From Bifidobacterium breve (GTDB lineage: Bacteria; Actinomycetota; Acidimicrobiia; Acidimicrobiales; Ilumatobacteraceae), in NCBI GenBank assembly GCA_943325425.2, contig CALPPJ020000006.1, positions 1 to 15,563 on the forward strand: 15,563 nucleotides of DNA. Reading direction: 5' to 3'. Below are positions 13,142-15,563 of this stretch, piece after piece. A program made the position numbers and the translations under genes. The notes beneath the pieces were generated by a model. That model saw nothing but the letters and a program-made list of their open reading frames with translations. It ran no database searches and was not told where the DNA came from. Position 1 is the stretch's first letter. Each line of letters begins with the position of its first letter.

Positions 13142-14293
13142 ATGGATCTGTTCGAATATCAGGGCAAGCAGTACTTCGCCCGTTTCGACATTCCGGTGAG
13201 CCCAGGTGGTGCAGCCGACACTGTTGACGAAGCAGTCAAAGTGGCCGATGCATCGGGTTATCCCGTTGTGGTGAAAGCCCAAGTACAAGTTGGTGGACGC
13301 GGCAAGGCCGGCGGCATCAAGTTGGCGAATAACGCTGAAGAAACCCGTTTCCATGCCAACAACATTTTGGGTATGGACATTAAGGGTCATGTCGTGAAGC
13401 GCGTGTGGGTTGAACACGCGAGCGACATTGAAGAGGAGTACTACGCCTCATTCACGCTCGACCGTGCGGCAAAGAAGCATCTCTTGATGTTGTCGGCACA
13501 AGGTGGCGTTGAAATTGAAGAAGTCGCCGAAAAAGATCCCGATGCAATCATCAAATTGCACATTGATCCAGTTGACGGCTTGTCTGCCGCTGCAGCACAT
13601 AAGGCTGCAGTTGACGCCAAGATTCCGGCGAAGGCACTTGATGGTGTCGCCAAGATTTTGGTGCAGTTGTACCGTTGCTTCACCGAAGGTGACTGCGACT
13701 TGGCAGAAATCAACCCGTTGATTTTGAAGCCCACCGGCGAAGTGCACGCACTTGACGCCAAGGTGAGCCTTGATGACAATGCTGACTTCCGTCATCCTGA
13801 ATGGGCTGAGTATCGCGCGACCGAAGAACTTGATTCGCGCGAACAACTCGCACGCACACATGGTTTGCAATACATCGGTCTTGACGGAACCGTTGGCATC
13901 ATCGCTAACGGTGCTGGCTTGGCAATGAGCACGCTCGACGTTGTCAATCAAGTCGGCGGAACTGCTGCCAACTTCTTAGACATCGGTGGTGGCGCCAACG
14001 CTGACGTGATGGCTGCTGCGCTTGAAGTTATTAACTTCGACGACAAGGTCACCTCAATCTTCATCAACATCTTCGGCGGAATTACTCGCGGTGAAGAAGT
14101 TGCTAAAGGAATTGTTGAAGCATTGTCGCGAGTGACCTTGAAGGCTCCGATCGTGATTCGTCTCGACGGAACAAACGCTGAAGAAGGTCGCAAGATTTTG
14201 GCTGACGCCGGAATCCCCGAGTCCACATTGATCTCTAAGCCCACCATGCTCGAAGCAGCTCGCGCTGCTGTCGCCATCTCGAACGGGAAGTGA
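13142..14293 (+). CDS. sucC: Succinyl-CoA synthetase, beta subunit (ADP/GDP-forming)
   Basis: The nucleotide-binding subunit of succinate-CoA ligase, which interconverts succinyl-CoA and succinate with substrate-level phosphorylation in the TCA cycle. At 383 residues it is the normal family length. An ATP-grasp domain fills the first 230 residues or so, with KAQVQVGGRGKAGG at 45-58, EEEYYASFTLDR near 97-108 and AEINPL at 188-193 (Mg2+-binding Glu/Asn). The C-terminal domain has NFLDIGGGAN at 278-287 and NIFGGITRGEEVAKGI at 309-324, which contact CoA and the phosphohistidine of the alpha subunit. The ATG at 13142 follows an AGAGAGGA ribosome binding site. It lies 16 nt after the mutase subunit gene and 4 nt before sucD, so the three are almost certainly co-transcribed. 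Confidence 0.97.
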   Translation: MDLFEYQGKQYFARFDIPVSPGGAADTVDEAVKVADASGYPVVVKAQVQVGGRGKAGGIKLANNAEETRFHANNILGMDIKGHVVKRVWVEHASDIEEEYYASFTLDRAAKKHLLMLSAQGGVEIEEVAEKDPDAIIKLHIDPVDGLSAAAAHKAAVDAKIPAKALDGVAKILVQLYRCFTEGDCDLAEINPLILKPTGEVHALDAKVSLDDNADFRHPEWAEYRATEELDSREQLARTHGLQYIGLDGTVGIIANGAGLAMSTLDVVNQVGGTAANFLDIGGGANADVMAAALEVINFDDKVTSIFINIFGGITRGEEVAKGIVEALSRVTLKAPIVIRLDGTNAEEGRKILADAGIPESTLISKPTMLEAARAAVAISNGK

Positions 14294-14297
14294 ACCC

Positions 14298-15197
14298 ATG
14301 GCAATTTTCGTGAATCAAGACACCAAGGTCATCGTGCAAGGTCTCACCGGAGGCCAAGGCAAATACCACGGTCTGCGAAACAAGGCATACGGAACTCAAG
14401 TTGTCGGTGGAGTCACACCAGGCAAGGGCGGAACCGATGTTGAAGGTATCCCAGTTTTCAACTCGGTCGCTGAGGCGGTTGCGGCAACGGGTGCAAACGC
14501 ATCGTTCATTGCTGTGCCGCCCAAGGCTGCATCGGCGGCAATTCTTGAAGCTGCCGCCGCTGGCATTGCTTTCATCGTGTGCATCACCGAAGGCATCCCC
14601 GCACAAGACGAAGCCAAAGTGTTCAACACTTTGGTGCGCGATTATCCCAAGACCCGTTTGCTCGGTCCGAACTGTCCAGGCATCATCAGCCCAGGTAAGT
14701 GCAACATCGGAATTACCGCCGGCGAAATTGCTGAACTGCCCAAGGCTGGCAAGAAGAATGTCGGCATCGTCAGCCGTTCAGGAACACTTACTTATCAGGC
14801 TCTGTACGAACTCAAGCAGCGTGGCATTGGCGTGAGTACTTGTGTCGGTATCGGTGGCGACCCCGTGCCGGGAACCAACTTCATCGATTGCTTGCGTGAG
14901 TTCCAGAACGATCCCGAAACTGACGCCATCATCATGATCGGTGAAATTGGTGGATCAGCCGAAGAAGAAGCTGCTGAATTCATTAAGGCCAACGTCACGA
15001 AGCCCATGAGTGCTTACATCGCCGGTGTCACGGCTCCGGCTGGCAAGAAGATGGGCCACGCTGGCGCCATCGTCTCGGGCGGTAAAGGAACTGCTCAGGG
15101 CAAGATGGATGCATTACGAGCTGCTGGTGTGAAGGTGGGTCTCAACCCCACCGAAGCCGGCGACTTGATGGCAGAAATCATCAAATCAATCAGCTGA
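14298..15197 (+). CDS. sucD: Succinyl-CoA synthetase, alpha subunit
   Basis: The CoA-binding, phosphorylated subunit of succinate-CoA ligase, 299 residues and complete. The Rossmann CoA-binding part opens with VIVQGLTGGQGKYH at 11-24. LLGPNCPGIISPGKC at 121-135 and SRSGTLTYQ at 159-167 are family signatures. The phosphate-carrying histidine is H254 in KKMGHAGAIVSGGKGTA, matching H246 of the Escherichia coli protein by context. GIGGDPVPGTNF at 184-195 and IGEIGGSAEEEA at 214-225 complete the conserved core. The ATG at 14298 lies 4 nt after the sucC stop. The gene is followed by a 59-nt gap with no obvious terminator before purH, so some read-through is possible. Confidence 0.97.
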   Translation: MAIFVNQDTKVIVQGLTGGQGKYHGLRNKAYGTQVVGGVTPGKGGTDVEGIPVFNSVAEAVAATGANASFIAVPPKAASAAILEAAAAGIAFIVCITEGIPAQDEAKVFNTLVRDYPKTRLLGPNCPGIISPGKCNIGITAGEIAELPKAGKKNVGIVSRSGTLTYQALYELKQRGIGVSTCVGIGGDPVPGTNFIDCLREFQNDPETDAIIMIGEIGGSAEEEAAEFIKANVTKPMSAYIAGVTAPAGKKMGHAGAIVSGGKGTAQGKMDALRAAGVKVGLNPTEAGDLMAEIIKSIS

Positions 15198-15256
15198 GGA
15201 TTCGCTCAATCAATACTGCTTTGTTTCATGCTCGTGTTGAGGCGTAAGGTCAAGAC

Positions 15257-15563
15257 ATGCCTGCTGCCTTGCTCAGTGTGTTTGATAAGACAGGGATCAT
15301 TGACCTGGCCGAGGCTTTAACTGCGGCTGGGTGGGACATCATCTCAAGTGGTGGTACGGCAAAAGTTTTGAACGACGCTGGTCTCGCTGTCACTGACGTC
15401 GCCGACCTCACGGGTTACCCGGCCATGCTGGGCCACCGCGTGGTGACTCTTCACCCGACTGTGCACGCCGGCATATTGGCCGACCTCGACGACCCATCGC
15501 ATGTCGCTGATCTTGAGGCTCACGACATCTCGCCAATCAGTCTTGTTGTCGTGAACCTGTATC
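15257..15563 (+). CDS. purH: Bifunctional PurH, N-terminal IMP cyclohydrolase part (3' end outside window)
   Basis: The first 102 residues of the AICAR formyltransferase/IMP cyclohydrolase that completes purine synthesis. The visible part is the methylglyoxal-synthase-like IMP cyclohydrolase domain: LLSVFDKTGI at 5-14, IISSGGTAKVL at 28-38, DLTGYPAMLGHRV near 50-62, TLHPTVHAGILAD at 64-76 and SLVVVNLY at the edge. The ATG at 15257 has AAGG at 15246-15249. Position 63 is valine (codon GTG, 15443-15445), where the family consensus R-V-K-T-L-H-P has lysine. That lysine (K66 in human ATIC numbering) has been studied as a catalytic residue of the cyclohydrolase. The arginine that usually follows GILA is also absent. 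The frame is otherwise intact, and the remainder of the gene lies beyond the right edge. Confidence 0.93.
   Translation, partial: MPAALLSVFDKTGIIDLAEALTAAGWDIISSGGTAKVLNDAGLAVTDVADLTGYPAMLGHRVVTLHPTVHAGILADLDDPSHVADLEAHDISPISLVVVNLY

Noticed and set aside
14397..14425. TTGTCGGTG inside sucD, resembling the first half of the PafBC promoter motif
   Set aside because: There is no TAnnnT at the expected distance, and it is deep inside a conserved coding region.

Overview
The window looks like a moderate-GC actinobacterial chromosome. A lineage such as Acidimicrobiia is my best guess. The grounds are protein similarity I recognise: a fused PafB-PafC type WYL regulator, an actinobacterial-style stand-alone B12-binding mutase subunit beside sucCD, an LPXTG-type surface protein, frequent GTG starts and weak Shine-Dalgarno sequences. 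This is inference; no rRNA or other definitive marker is present. The window is almost fully coding. No tRNA, rRNA, CRISPR array or insertion sequence was seen.

Region 1 (1-8608) is the unusual part. A family III CoA-transferase cut by the window edge (1-998) is followed after 5 nt by a 504-residue modular coiled-coil protein of unknown function (1004-2518). Next come an ARPP-1 family protein (2578-3468), an unrecognised protein A (3482-4258), a 657-residue PafB-PafC type double WYL regulator (4326-6299) and protein B (6364-7125). A and B are remote paralogues of each other. Meeting B tail to tail, with a 17-nt overlap, is an ADP-ribosylglycohydrolase fused to a dual-specificity-type phosphatase (7109-8608, minus strand). 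ARPP-1 was named for its association with ADP-ribosylglycohydrolase and rhodanese/phosphatase domains. The co-location therefore suggests an ADP-ribose/NAD-linked system under WYL-type control, with A, B and the coiled-coil protein as candidate undescribed parts.

Region 2 (8609-11070) starts with two short paralogous proteins facing each other with 8 nt between their stop codons (8813-9235 plus, 9244-9588 minus). A NUDIX hydrolase of the MTH1/MutT kind (9651-10178, minus) follows, then a divergently transcribed phytanoyl-CoA dioxygenase-like enzyme (about 10213-11019). The latter ends inside a very strong nested palindrome (11016-11070) that probably terminates transcription from both sides.

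Region 3 (11087-12607) holds a membrane-anchored protein with a possible degenerate Rieske-like domain (minus). Divergent from it is a secreted His/Asp-rich LPXTG protein, which ends at a clear hairpin terminator.

Region 4 (12715-15563) is central metabolism. A cobalamin-binding mutase small subunit, sucC and sucD form a tight three-gene unit linking methylmalonyl-CoA (or a related acyl-CoA) to succinate. The 5' part of purH follows and runs off the window; it has a valine where the family normally has a catalytic lysine.
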